Shown: piece after piece, positions 1 through 8,638 of the stretch
Position numbering within the stretch: the stretch's first letter is position 1
Layout of the letters: the number at the start of each line of letters is the position of its first letter
NCBI GenBank assembly: GCA_003370465.1
Contig: QQTG01000001.1
Coordinates: 1-61,979 of the forward strand
Length of the DNA stretch: 61,979 nucleotides
From: Kangiella sp. HD9-110m-PIT-SAG07
GTDB lineage: Bacteria > Pseudomonadota > Gammaproteobacteria > Enterobacterales > Kangiellaceae
Direction of reading: 5' to 3'
Made by a program: the position numbers and the translations under genes
The notes under the pieces: model-generated
Database searches by the model: none
Told to the model about the DNA's origin: nothing
The model's input: only the letters and a program-made list of their open reading frames with translations

Positions 1-858
1 GGCAACTAGCATCAGGTCAAAACCAGAAATGTTGGATAAGAAGTCCAGTCCACCCATTTTTCCACCCATGGTGAAAATATAGGTCCAGATGAAGTAACTG
101 AGCAGCGTCACGATCACCGTGAAGAAGCTTGCGGTAAAGATGACACCAAACTTGGCCATAACAATTTTTCCCTTTGTCATCGGCGTCAGTAGCAATGTCT
201 CTAAAGTGCCTCGCTCTTTTTCACCAACGCCTAGTTCAAGCGCAGGATACATAGCTCCTGATACTGCTAAGGCAATAAGGATATATGCGATTAGCGGCCC
301 CGCGAACTCGCCCATGCGTTCACGCTCAGAAGCAAAGTTCTGATTTTCTATCGAAATAGGCTTGTTGAAAGCTTTGATATTATCAGTCGATAAATTAAAC
401 CGCTCGCCTAGCGCTAAACGCTCTGTATTATTATAAGCTTCAATAATATCTTTAACTCGACTACTGGAGATATTGTCCAGCTTCGAAGCGCCTTTATAAT
501 AAAGGTTAATCACTTCCTGCTTACGACTATCAGAAGGCAGACTCGTGCCTTCTGGCACTTCAATAATAAAGTCTGCATTATCATCTAGAATTTCAGCTTT
601 ATAATCAGACGTCTCAATCTCAACCCTTTTAAAGTGCTTCTCAGCCGTAAATAACGCCGATAACCCATCGAATGCTTGTGCGTTAACAAATGCAATTTTG
701 AGTTCTTTCGTTTCAGCTTCTTCAGTTTTACTTTGCGTGAACTTGCCAATACCAAAAAACAAAACAGGGAAGATAATAGTCGGCAGTAAAATTGAGAAAA
801 TCAGTGTTTTTTTGTCGCGTAAAATCTCGAGTAATTCTTTCTTATAAACTAACCACAT
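1..858 (-). CDS. ABC-2 type exporter permease, NatB-like (3' end outside window)
   Basis: This is the membrane subunit of a two-gene ABC exporter, probably exporting Na+, a drug or another small solute; the substrate cannot be read from sequence. The first 286 codons are visible and the frame stays open to base 1, so the C-terminus is missing. A transmembrane helix lies at about residues 19-38. A long extracytoplasmic region follows, and then a second membrane segment leads into the motif EKERGTLETLLLTPM, which is typical of ABC-2 permeases. The ATG (858-856) is one base after the TAG stop of the ATPase gene, so the two genes are translationally linked. The family is NatB/COG1668-like. Confidence 0.85.
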   Translation of the reverse strand, partial: MWLVYKKELLEILRDKKTLIFSILLPTIIFPVLFFGIGKFTQSKTEEAETKELKIAFVNAQAFDGLSALFTAEKHFKRVEIETSDYKAEILDDNADFIIEVPEGTSLPSDSRKQEVINLYYKGASKLDNISSSRVKDIIEAYNNTERLALGERFNLSTDNIKAFNKPISIENQNFASERERMGEFAGPLIAYILIALAVSGAMYPALELGVGEKERGTLETLLLTPMTKGKIVMAKFGVIFTASFFTVIVTLLSYFIWTYIFTMGGKMGGLDFLSNISGFDLMLVA

Positions 859-859
859 A

Positions 860-1657
860 CTAAGCCACCTCGTCCTTTTTATTGACGTTATTCAAGAAGG
901 CATCATATAAATTGCCAGACGATGTTTGAGCTGCAAATTGTTGCGTACTGCCATAGAATTTAGTTTCACCTAAATCAATTAAACATACATCGTCACATAA
1001 TCGCTCAACCTCATGCAGATGGTGTGTTGAGAATATAACCGACATCTCAGTTTCTTTATAACTTTCGATGAAGTCCAAAACTGTTTTCGCTGAAATTACG
1101 TCTAAACCAGTAGTCGGCTCATCAAACACCAATACCTTGGGGTCATGAATAACCGCACGAGCAATCGAGGCACGTTGCATCATGCCTGTGGATAAATCAT
1201 CGGCACGTTTACCAGAAAAGGTATGCATATCTAGCATGGTGAAAATTTTATCTATACGCTCATCCATCACTTGCTTCGAAAGTCCGTGCATACGACCAAA
1301 ATACTCGACATTTTCACGCACAGTTAAGCGATGATATAAACCTGTCTTCCCAGAAAGAAAACCGATCAACTTTTGAGCATAGCGTGGCTCTTTAGTCACA
1401 TCGTGACCATTAATCAAGATCTCACCTTTGGTCGGCTCTAGTGCCGTAGACAACATACGAAGTGTGGTGGTTTTACCTGCACCATTTGGCCCTAGAAGAC
1501 CTAACACCTTTCCTTTGTCGCAACTAAAAGTAACGTCACGTACAGCGTGAAACACGCCATCCCCTTCGCGAGGGTCAGTCGCTACCTTTTTTTTCTTCTT
1601 TTTTGCTTCTTTTTTGTCATAAGCAAAGCTTTTCGCCAAGCCTTTAATTTCAATCAT
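860..1657 (-). CDS. ABC transporter ATP-binding protein, NatA-like
   Basis: This is the cytoplasmic ATPase that powers the adjacent ABC-2 permease. Walker A GPNGAGKT is at residues 56-63, the signature LSTGMMQR at about 155-162, and Walker B VLVFDEPTTGLD at about 175. An unusual lysine-rich insert (about residues 15-35, with six Lys in a row) separates the first beta strand from the rest of the domain. It is encoded by long adenine runs (T8 on the plus strand at 1587-1594). The start ATG follows an AGGGG ribosome site, and the gene begins 11 bases after the ycjF-like stop, so it is likely the third gene of a ycjX-ycjF-ABC operon. Confidence 0.9.
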   Translation of the reverse strand: MIEIKGLAKSFAYDKKEAKKKKKKVATDPREGDGVFHAVRDVTFSCDKGKVLGLLGPNGAGKTTTLRMLSTALEPTKGEILINGHDVTKEPRYAQKLIGFLSGKTGLYHRLTVRENVEYFGRMHGLSKQVMDERIDKIFTMLDMHTFSGKRADDLSTGMMQRASIARAVIHDPKVLVFDEPTTGLDVISAKTVLDFIESYKETEMSVIFSTHHLHEVERLCDDVCLIDLGETKFYGSTQQFAAQTSSGNLYDAFLNNVNKKDEVA

Positions 1658-1668
1658 AGTTGTTTCCC

Positions 1669-2751
1669 CTAATTTTTCTTCTCTGTAGTATCTATACCCT
1701 GTTCCGATTTACCAGTAGAAGCAGATTTCACCAACCCCACCACTTTTTGATAAATCGACTTGCGTATTTGTCCAAGCCTAGGCTTATTCTCCTGCCCAAA
1801 AGGCATTGGACGGCATAAATGCATCGTTTGTAAGCCCATACGAGCTATTAATACCCCGACCCCTATACCTTGGGCAGCTTTCGCGGATATCGTCGCTGTG
1901 AGGCTTTTCCCTAGTAGTTCTACACCAGCATCAGCCACCAGTTCACTAGCGCCCGCCAACATCATATTCTTAAATACTCTTTTCGTCATCTCTAGACGAC
2001 CTAAAGCTGTTTGCGGACATCCATATAGTTTCGATAACTGCTCGATCATTTTGCTGCTACGCCATGCCACTAGCGCCATATCAGCGGCCGCTAGAGGACT
2101 TAAAGCAACCATTGCCGCCGCTTCTGAAGCATGCTTAGTCACAATATCAATAGCCATCTTATCCAGTCCTGCAATAACCGAACCAGAATATATGTGAATA
2201 AGCTCTTGGTCATTATGAACTTGCTGTTGTTGCCTGTCGTATTGTGCTTTTAATGTCGATATATGCACATGGTCTGCAATATCCTGTGTAACCTCATGAA
2301 TTAAAGCTTGGGCTTGACCATAGCTATTATCTTTCATCAACTGAGTGAACTGTTGCTTTTGTTTTTCTCTTTTCTTGAAGCGTCTTCTCGCTCTCCAACC
2401 TTTAAGCAGCCCATATCCGCCACTGACTATAACCGCGCCGCCCAAAATACTGGCGCCAAGTCCCAGCAGCCAATTGCTTTCTAGTAAGCCAGCAATAAAG
2501 TGGTAGGCCTCGTATCCAGCTACAAAAATCACAAAAGCCGACAATGATGGCCAAAAGAGTTTCTTAAGCAGAGGCTTTTTAGTATCTGTTTTGAGCCCAA
2601 GTGAAGCAGCGCTTCCAGTAGCGACTATGTCACTTTGGGTTTCAGAGCCAGGAGCACCGCTCTCAATTCGGGGCATGTTGGTTTTTAAAAGTTTTTCAGC
2701 ATCTTGGTGTGCTTTATCTTTGCTATAAAACTTGACGGGCTTATCGCTCAT
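1669..2751 (-). CDS. ycjF: YcjF-like DUF697 membrane protein (TIGR01620 family)
   Basis: This is an inner-membrane protein of the YcjF/TIGR01620 family, 360 residues long, with a polar N-terminal tail, two hydrophobic segments at about residues 68-115 and a basic linker (RARRRFKKREKQKQQ). The C-terminal DUF697 region is rich in Ala and Gly (AAAMVALSPLAAADM, LAGASELVADAGVELLG). Its start overlaps the stop of the ycjX-like gene by four bases (ATGA). In Escherichia coli ycjX and ycjF accompany the phage-shock genes, but no pspABC is seen here and the pair leads into an ABC exporter instead. The molecular role of the family is not established. Confidence 0.88.
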   Translation of the reverse strand: MSDKPVKFYSKDKAHQDAEKLLKTNMPRIESGAPGSETQSDIVATGSAASLGLKTDTKKPLLKKLFWPSLSAFVIFVAGYEAYHFIAGLLESNWLLGLGASILGGAVIVSGGYGLLKGWRARRRFKKREKQKQQFTQLMKDNSYGQAQALIHEVTQDIADHVHISTLKAQYDRQQQQVHNDQELIHIYSGSVIAGLDKMAIDIVTKHASEAAAMVALSPLAAADMALVAWRSSKMIEQLSKLYGCPQTALGRLEMTKRVFKNMMLAGASELVADAGVELLGKSLTATISAKAAQGIGVGVLIARMGLQTMHLCRPMPFGQENKPRLGQIRKSIYQKVVGLVKSASTGKSEQGIDTTEKKN

Positions 2752-4172
2752 ATAAATTTGTCCCCTATCAAAAACTCAATAACTTTATCCATACGAATAT
2801 GAGGTAGAGGCTCATCTGGGCTCAATGGTGGGATAGCAAATGGTGAGAAATCAATATTGAGTTCGTTCCACTCTTCCCGCGATAAGGTTCTACTAGGCAC
2901 CTTACCAGGGTAATGGATGACAGATTCACCGCTAGACTGTTCGATTCCTTTTACACACAATAACCTTTTACCTTGATGTTCTGTCGATATTGGCTCTGAG
3001 GTCGCTATGGCACTGATAGCCATGGTTTCGACTTCCACCCCTTCATAATCGACGTTATTCTTGGCTTGATTGACCATTTTTTGCATGAATGATTCTAAGG
3101 CAGCATGTTGGTCTGGCGGAACTAAGTCGGCTTTACTGGTGGCTATCATCAACTTATCAATGGTTGGTGAAAATAACCGTTTTAGCCAGTTAGAGCGCCC
3201 GTAACTAAAACCTTCTAATAGTTGCTCGATAGTTTCTTTTAGATCCTGATATGATTCGTAACCTGCCTCCAAAGCCGAGCCGGTATCAATCAATACAATC
3301 TGTCTATCAACATTCGAGAAGTAGTCATGAAAGAAGGGCTTAATAATTTTGTTTTTATAATAATTAAAACGTTTCTCTAGTATTGCCAAGGTTGAGTTAC
3401 TATCAAACTGACTCCAGTCTAAGTTTAGAATATCCTGATTGAGTATAGGAAAAAAATCTAGAACTGGAGCTCCGGCCAAGTCTCCCGGTAAAATAAATCG
3501 ACCTGGTAATACTGTTGCATAATCATTGTAGTCTTTGCGGTATTCTAAAAGAGAAGATGCGTATTCCTTCGCAAGTTTTGACAGTTTATTGGATATCTCC
3601 AGTTCATCCTTCCTAGTCTGATGATCTAGAGTAGAGATATGTTGAAACACTTCATTGGTGTATTTATGGCGACGCTCGCTGCTCAAGTATTTACAACAAG
3701 ACTGTGACCATTCTTTATAATCCATACTTAACAACGGTAGATCTAGTAACCACTCTCCCGGGTAATCAATCACGTCAATAGTTACGTGACTATCACTTTG
3801 AACTTTTCTTAGCCACCTGTTAGCTACTGTAAACCTCGACTTTAATTGTGCTTGAGTCACTGTTTTAGTTGACATTGGCCACTCAGGTTCTTCTGCAGTC
3901 AGATGATTTATAGCAGCGTTATAATCGAAAGAGGGAATATGAAGCTCGTCATGCTGCATCAATTTACAAGCTTTAATACGGCGCTGTGAATTGGCACGAA
4001 AGAAAGTTAAGTGCTTTTCATTAGAAGCAAAGAGCAACTGATTAATCAGTGACGTAATAAATGCGGTTTTACCAGCTCCACTTAACCCCGTAACTGCAAT
4101 ACGAATATTACGGTCTAGGCTTCGCTCTATTAAATCGCTTGATTTTATTCGGGCTTTATTAATCCAGTCCAT
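2748..4172 (-). CDS. ycjX: YcjX-like DUF463 P-loop NTPase
   Basis: This is a predicted GTP-binding protein of the YcjX (DUF463) family, 474 residues, close to the usual family length. The P-loop GLSGAGKT lies at residues 29-36. The conserved family block around FFRANSQRR follows, and a G3-like element DVIDYPGEW is in the middle third. It is the first gene of the ycjX-ycjF-ABC operon. Upstream is the terminator of the TonB operon at 4288-4316, so its promoter should lie between 4173 and 4287, where the sequence is very AT-rich. The family is linked to envelope stress in enterobacteria; its role here is inferred only by homology. Confidence 0.88.
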   Translation of the reverse strand: MDWINKARIKSSDLIERSLDRNIRIAVTGLSGAGKTAFITSLINQLLFASNEKHLTFFRANSQRRIKACKLMQHDELHIPSFDYNAAINHLTAEEPEWPMSTKTVTQAQLKSRFTVANRWLRKVQSDSHVTIDVIDYPGEWLLDLPLLSMDYKEWSQSCCKYLSSERRHKYTNEVFQHISTLDHQTRKDELEISNKLSKLAKEYASSLLEYRKDYNDYATVLPGRFILPGDLAGAPVLDFFPILNQDILNLDWSQFDSNSTLAILEKRFNYYKNKIIKPFFHDYFSNVDRQIVLIDTGSALEAGYESYQDLKETIEQLLEGFSYGRSNWLKRLFSPTIDKLMIATSKADLVPPDQHAALESFMQKMVNQAKNNVDYEGVEVETMAISAIATSEPISTEHQGKRLLCVKGIEQSSGESVIHYPGKVPSRTLSREEWNELNIDFSPFAIPPLSPDEPLPHIRMDKVIEFLIGDKFI

Positions 4173-4287
4173 ACTGTGTCCAATTTGATAACAATTCAGT
4201 ATAGATCATTACGCTAAGTCAAAATATTAATAAACGTAATAAAATATGAATAGGCATCTCTGTTGTAATTAGGATTATTACATGTAT

Positions 4288-4316
4288 AAAAAAAGCGCTA
4301 CGTTTGTAGCGCTTTT
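4288..4316 (-). terminator. Rho-independent terminator of the TonB2-type operon
   Basis: The stem AAAAGCGCTAC pairs with GTAGCGCTTTT around a four-base loop. Read on the minus strand it ends in a run of seven T. It lies 49-77 bases after the TPR gene stop and separates that operon from ycjX. Confidence 0.85.
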
Positions 4317-4364
4317 AATTGGTACGAGATCTTTTGTTCGATGATTTATTACAAAATGTTATTG

Positions 4365-5696
4365 CTAGCCACCGTCTGATGGAGATTCTTCTTCCAGATC
4401 CATAGCAGCAATAGACTCTTTCATTTTCTTCAAATCACTAATGTACTTAATGTAAGAGTTTGCATTTCGTGCAACCTTCGGGTATTTCGCAGCTTGCTTC
4501 ATACTAGCAACAGCAGCATTCTCTTGGCCTAAACGAAATTGTGAGACGCCAAGGTTCATATAAGCATACCCAACGTCACCATCTCTTAAATTACCTTTTC
4601 TAATTGCCGATTTGTACTTAGCAACTGCATTGGTGTAATCATCACGATCTTGATACATAATCGCTACTTTGTAATCATATTTGCCTGATGAAGTAAATGA
4701 CGAAGCTTTATCATATGCCTCAACAGCATTATCAAGATCTTTAGCAAAGAAGTAATTGTCAGCTACTCTTTTCCAGTTATCTTCGTTAGACTCGACTACT
4801 CCCGCTTCAATACCTTCTTTTAATCGATCGGCCGCTAAAAGAGGAGTTCTGTTATTTGCAAAAAGTGCAGATAATTGTTTGTAGTTGGTTTTACTTGTCC
4901 AAATACCATTCATGCGTGCTAGTTCAGCTAAAGCTAACATATCTGCCTGCTTACCACGGCGACTGTAAACTGCAAACAAGTTATTATAGACCGACTTTTC
5001 TGCAGGGAACATCTCCACCATTTCTTCGCCAATAACTTCAGCACCAGCATTATCGTTTAACTTGATATGCGCACCAAAAAGCATGCTATAAAGAGGCTTC
5101 TTCGAAGTCGAACCAAGCTCTAATGCGATAAAGGCTGGACAAATAGCTTCTCTATGATTGCCACTGTTGTAATTAATGCTAGCAAACGCTGCATAAGAGT
5201 TTGCAGGTGGCTTAATTACATCTTCAAAATATTTTTCCATCCACTCAATGGCTTTTGGAAAGTTTTCTTCAATGGTGTAAGTTTGAGCAATAATTCTACG
5301 CATCTGTACAAGATCTTGTTTTCTTAAAAAGCCACTTTCAATAGCTTTTAAGAAAGAACTTCTCGCAGCAGAGTAATTCTCGAGAGCTTGGTAGTTCACA
5401 CCTAAAAGTTGATGTGCACGACCTACAGCAACTTTATCACTCGAGTTGGCGACTAGATCTTTGAGAATAGTAATTGACTCATTAAACTTTCCATCTGCGT
5501 AAGCTTCATTACCAGATGTGATTTTTTTAAAAGCTGATTGAGAAGATATAGAGCCTACGCCCTTCGCTTCTTCATACTCGCCTTCAGTAGGAGCTAGGGG
5601 CTTACATGAAGCTGTATACTTCGTTTGTGGTAACGCATATGCGCTACCGACAAACAATAAACCTGTGACTCCAAAAACTAACGATAATTTTTTCAT
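4365..5696 (-). CDS. TPR-repeat protein of the TonB2-type operon, secreted
   Basis: This is the last gene of the TonB2-type operon. The chosen ATG (5696) gives a 443-residue protein beginning with a clean signal peptide, MKKLSLVFGVTGLLFVGSAYA. A start 15 bases upstream (5711) is possible, but longer forms spoil the signal peptide. The mature part is built of degenerate tetratricopeptide repeats, for example AVGRAHQLLGVNYQALENY and DVGYAYMNLGVSQFRLGQE, and ends in an acidic tail. TPR proteins are the usual final gene of TonB2/TtpC operons in Vibrio and Shewanella, where they assist TonB function from the periplasm; that role is inferred from context. Confidence 0.85.
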   Translation of the reverse strand: MKKLSLVFGVTGLLFVGSAYALPQTKYTASCKPLAPTEGEYEEAKGVGSISSQSAFKKITSGNEAYADGKFNESITILKDLVANSSDKVAVGRAHQLLGVNYQALENYSAARSSFLKAIESGFLRKQDLVQMRRIIAQTYTIEENFPKAIEWMEKYFEDVIKPPANSYAAFASINYNSGNHREAICPAFIALELGSTSKKPLYSMLFGAHIKLNDNAGAEVIGEEMVEMFPAEKSVYNNLFAVYSRRGKQADMLALAELARMNGIWTSKTNYKQLSALFANNRTPLLAADRLKEGIEAGVVESNEDNWKRVADNYFFAKDLDNAVEAYDKASSFTSSGKYDYKVAIMYQDRDDYTNAVAKYKSAIRKGNLRDGDVGYAYMNLGVSQFRLGQENAAVASMKQAAKYPKVARNANSYIKYISDLKKMKESIAAMDLEEESPSDGG

Positions 5697-5712
5697 ACTT
5701 ACCACACTCATC

Positions 5713-6345
5713 TTACTGATCAAGCTGGAATTCCATTCTGTAGCGCATATTACGCTGCGGAATAGGCTGACCATTCACAATTCTTGGTTTGAACTTCCAT
5801 TTACGAATCGCACGCATAGCATTTCTTCTAAACACACCCCTAGGACTTTCATCTTCTACAGATATGTTTGAAGGCGATCCATCTGGACCAATATCCATTG
5901 TGAATAGTACGTACCCTTCAATACCTTTTAACTGTGCTTGTACAGGGTACTGTGCTTGCGGTTGATAGACTGGGATTGCTTCACCATCGCCCATACCTGC
6001 AAAGTCGGTTTGACCTTGACCTAAACCACCAATATAGATACCAGTGCCATCCATAGACGCATCAATGTTATCAATCTTGATGTCTACTAGCGCTGTAACA
6101 ACTTTTTGTTGTTTCTGTTGCACTTGTTGTTGAGGCGGTGGCGGCTCTTTTGGCGGTGGTGGCTTTTTAGGTGGGCGACGCTCTTTGCGTTGCACCTGTT
6201 TGTCTTCTTCAACAAACGCTACCTCTACCTTGACGTTTTCCACTTCTTCTTTCTCACTATTCGAAGAAATTAGGAAGTTCATCAAAAGAAAGAGACCGAC
6301 CACAATACCAAAGGCAAACAGTGCACTTAAAATAACTCTCAACAT
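5713..6345 (-). CDS. tonB: TonB-family energy transducer (TonB2 type)
   Basis: This inner-membrane-anchored periplasmic protein passes proton-motive force to outer-membrane receptors. It has 210 residues: one N-terminal transmembrane helix (about 5-27), a short Pro/Lys-rich linker (RRPPKKPPPPKEPPPP) and a C-terminal TonB domain with the motif GIEGYVLFTMDIGPDGS and the typical AIRKWKFKPRIVNG ending. The short linker and small size fit TonB2 rather than the longer classical TonB. It begins three bases after the exbD stop and is followed by the TPR gene. No clear Fur box was seen upstream of the operon. Confidence 0.92.
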   Translation of the reverse strand: MLRVILSALFAFGIVVGLFLLMNFLISSNSEKEEVENVKVEVAFVEEDKQVQRKERRPPKKPPPPKEPPPPQQQVQQKQQKVVTALVDIKIDNIDASMDGTGIYIGGLGQGQTDFAGMGDGEAIPVYQPQAQYPVQAQLKGIEGYVLFTMDIGPDGSPSNISVEDESPRGVFRRNAMRAIRKWKFKPRIVNGQPIPQRNMRYRMEFQLDQ

Positions 6346-6348
6346 AGT

Positions 6349-6750
6349 TTACTGTACCTTATCTGTAGCAACTGAAACCTTAGCACCAGAACTTTTTGCA
6401 AAATCAATAACTTTCAATACAAGTCCTGCTTTTGCTTCTTTGTCGGCTTGGATAACTACCTCACCTTCTAAGTTCTCAGTTCGCAATGATTGGATTTTTG
6501 ACTTAACTTCAGCAGGCTGAACAGTCGATTTGTCAATCGTAATAGTGTTTTTTGCATCTATAGCCACAAAAATGTATGCATTTTTGCGCTCTTCTGCAGT
6601 ACTCGCTAAAGGTTTGACAACTTCTACGCCAGCTTGTTTCACAAAAACCGTAGTAACGATGAAGAAAATTAACATGATGAACACGATATCCAGCATCGGA
6701 GTCATGTCAATTTCTACATCTTCTTGTTTTCTTTTGTCTTGTATAGCCAT
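6349..6750 (-). CDS. exbD: ExbD-type biopolymer transport protein (TonB2 system)
   Basis: This is the proton-channel partner of ExbB, an inner-membrane protein with one N-terminal helix and a periplasmic domain. The family sequence EIDMTPMLDIVFIMLIFFIVTT contains the conserved membrane Asp (MLDIVF). I place the start at the ATG at 6750 (133 residues, MAIQDKRK) rather than the upstream TTG at 6765. It lies between exbB and tonB with very short gaps, typical of one transcript. Confidence 0.93.
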   Translation of the reverse strand: MAIQDKRKQEDVEIDMTPMLDIVFIMLIFFIVTTVFVKQAGVEVVKPLASTAEERKNAYIFVAIDAKNTITIDKSTVQPAEVKSKIQSLRTENLEGEVVIQADKEAKAGLVLKVIDFAKSSGAKVSVATDKVQ

Positions 6751-6768
6751 GTATTTTTCACCCAATAA

Positions 6769-7281
6769 TTAATGGTGTGAAAGGTTATCGGCCAACTGGT
6801 GAGTCTTAACATAAGTCGTTTGTTCTAAACGACTGCTGAAAAAGATACCAGATAATGCAGCAACCATTCCCGCCATCGTTGGAATTGTAGCTTTAAAGAT
6901 ACCACCCGCCATTTGACGCGCACTACCCGAACCCTGACCTGACATGCCATCAAAAACATCAATCATACCTGTTACGGTTCCCAGCAGTCCCAACAACGGA
7001 CAGATGGCAATCAATGTTTTAATCAGTAACATTCTTTGGTTCAGAGCTTCTCGAGCTATTGAGATCCAAGCATCACGAATTTGTTTAGCTTTCCATGATG
7101 TTTGGTCTTCACGAGCATTCCAACGCGCAATAATTGAACGTGCTTCTTTCGGGTATTGGCCATAAATAAACCAATACCGCTCTATCAAGAAGGTCCACAT
7201 TAGGAAGAGAACGAGTCCTATCCACCATAGGACCCACCCGCCTTTACCGATAAACTCTAATATCGTATAGATTAATTCCAT
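6769..7281 (-). CDS. exbB: ExbB-type proton channel protein (TonB2 system)
   Basis: This is a MotA/TolQ/ExbB-family inner-membrane protein of 170 residues. It has an N-terminal helix (WVLWWIGLVLFLMWTFLIE) and two C-terminal helices carrying the family block TLIAICPLLGLLGTVTGMIDVF. With ExbD it forms the proton channel that drives TonB. It is the shorter of two ExbB-like proteins in the operon; the longer one upstream is TtpC. This two-ExbB arrangement is diagnostic of TonB2-type systems. The start is ATG with an AAGGAAAT-type ribosome site. Confidence 0.93.
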   Translation of the reverse strand: MELIYTILEFIGKGGWVLWWIGLVLFLMWTFLIERYWFIYGQYPKEARSIIARWNAREDQTSWKAKQIRDAWISIAREALNQRMLLIKTLIAICPLLGLLGTVTGMIDVFDGMSGQGSGSARQMAGGIFKATIPTMAGMVAALSGIFFSSRLEQTTYVKTHQLADNLSHH

Positions 7282-7291
7282 AAGGAAATTC

Positions 7292-8638
7292 CTATGCGTT
7301 ATTCTCGTCGTGTTGAGCCATTAAACCAGTGCTCTGTTCTTCCAAGACATGAATAATGCTTTTGCTTTTACCAGCTACAACAGCGTGCAAGAAGGTTAAT
7401 GGAATTGCTGCTAATAGACCCCAAACAGTTGTTACCAACGCTTGCGAGATACCATTAGCCATTAGTCGTGGATCACCAGTACCGTGAAGGGTAATCGATT
7501 GGAATACTTCAATCATACCAACAACTGTACCTAATAGACCCAGTAACGGACCTAGTGCTGCAATCACCTTAATCAGGTTGATACCACGCTCAATTTTCGG
7601 CGTTTCTTTCAACACGGCCTCATCCAGCTTTAACTCTAGATTTTCAACATCTTCATCTTTGTTAGCTAGATAAACCTTCATCACACGACCAAGAGGGTTG
7701 TTTCCTGGAGTGCTAGATTTCTTCTGAGAAGAAACTTTCGGGCCTGTAACCATGTATAGGGTAAACAAACGCTCTAAAGCAATTAAGATACCGATTGCAA
7801 GAAGAACCATTACGGTAGAACCTGCAAAGCCTTTAAACTTCCACAAACGATCAGCTAAGCTCATTTTCAACTTTTCTAGCTGCAAGATACCGCCCTTAGT
7901 AGGGTCAATATACAAACCTGCATAGCCTGAGCTTGCTGACTCATAGTCAGATGCTAAATCACGGACTTCTGCAGAAGGTTGAACTTGAAGTGTTCTGATT
8001 TGGCCTTTCTCATAGATCAAGTAATCATTACCTGATAATAAATTAAAAGTACCAATACGTTCTACTGTTTGTGTTTCAGTACGGCCTTCTTCATTCACAA
8101 CGTCCGCAGCAAAGTTTGCTGTGTTACCTTGTTCAGAAAGCTCCTGAAGCATCAATACGTAGAAGCCGCGAAGATCATCCATTTTCGGAAGTTCTTCTGC
8201 TTCAATTAACTTGTTAAGTAATGCACTACGTCCAGGATATTGAGCACTAACTAGTGATGATGAAATATCACCAGACAAGCTGTTTGCAGCCTGACGAACA
8301 ACACCAAACAACTCACCCAAGTTACCTTGTTTAATACGAAGGTCTTCAGCGATTTGTGTTAATTCTTTTTCATTCTCATCAAAGTCAGACTTCAAACGCT
8401 CGCTTCGAGCTTCTTCCGCAGCAAGTCTTGCTTTGGCATCAGCTAACAACTTATCTTGTTGACTTTTTTTGCGTTGAAAGTCTTGAACACGTTGGTTATT
8501 AACCTGTTCCTGGATACGCTCTTTATCTCTTACCTTTTTAAGCAAGTCAGAGTGCGACAAACTTTCAGCAGCGTTCGATACTGCCGAAACACTGAACGCT
8601 AGGACGCCAGCTAGTGATAATGCTAAAACGTTTCTCAT
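7292..8638 (-). CDS. ttpC: TtpC-like long ExbB-family protein
   Basis: This is a 448-residue MotA/TolQ/ExbB homologue with a large N-terminal extension. It has a signal peptide (MRNVLALSLAGVLAFSVSAVSNA), a coiled-coil region of about 80 residues rich in Lys, Glu and Gln, a globular periplasmic part, and then a C-terminal ExbB domain with ALGPLLGLLGTVVGMIEVF. TtpC of Vibrio and Shewanella has this plan and is needed for TonB2-dependent uptake. The start overlaps the DUF3450 stop (ATGA), and exbB follows after 10 bases. Assignment rests on architecture and operon order. Confidence 0.9.
   Translation of the reverse strand: MRNVLALSLAGVLAFSVSAVSNAAESLSHSDLLKKVRDKERIQEQVNNQRVQDFQRKKSQQDKLLADAKARLAAEEARSERLKSDFDENEKELTQIAEDLRIKQGNLGELFGVVRQAANSLSGDISSSLVSAQYPGRSALLNKLIEAEELPKMDDLRGFYVLMLQELSEQGNTANFAADVVNEEGRTETQTVERIGTFNLLSGNDYLIYEKGQIRTLQVQPSAEVRDLASDYESASSGYAGLYIDPTKGGILQLEKLKMSLADRLWKFKGFAGSTVMVLLAIGILIALERLFTLYMVTGPKVSSQKKSSTPGNNPLGRVMKVYLANKDEDVENLELKLDEAVLKETPKIERGINLIKVIAALGPLLGLLGTVVGMIEVFQSITLHGTGDPRLMANGISQALVTTVWGLLAAIPLTFLHAVVAGKSKSIIHVLEEQSTGLMAQHDENNA

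Noticed and set aside
6120..6175. A possible short tandem repeat in tonB
   Set aside because: It is the Pro/Lys linker of TonB and is explained by the protein.
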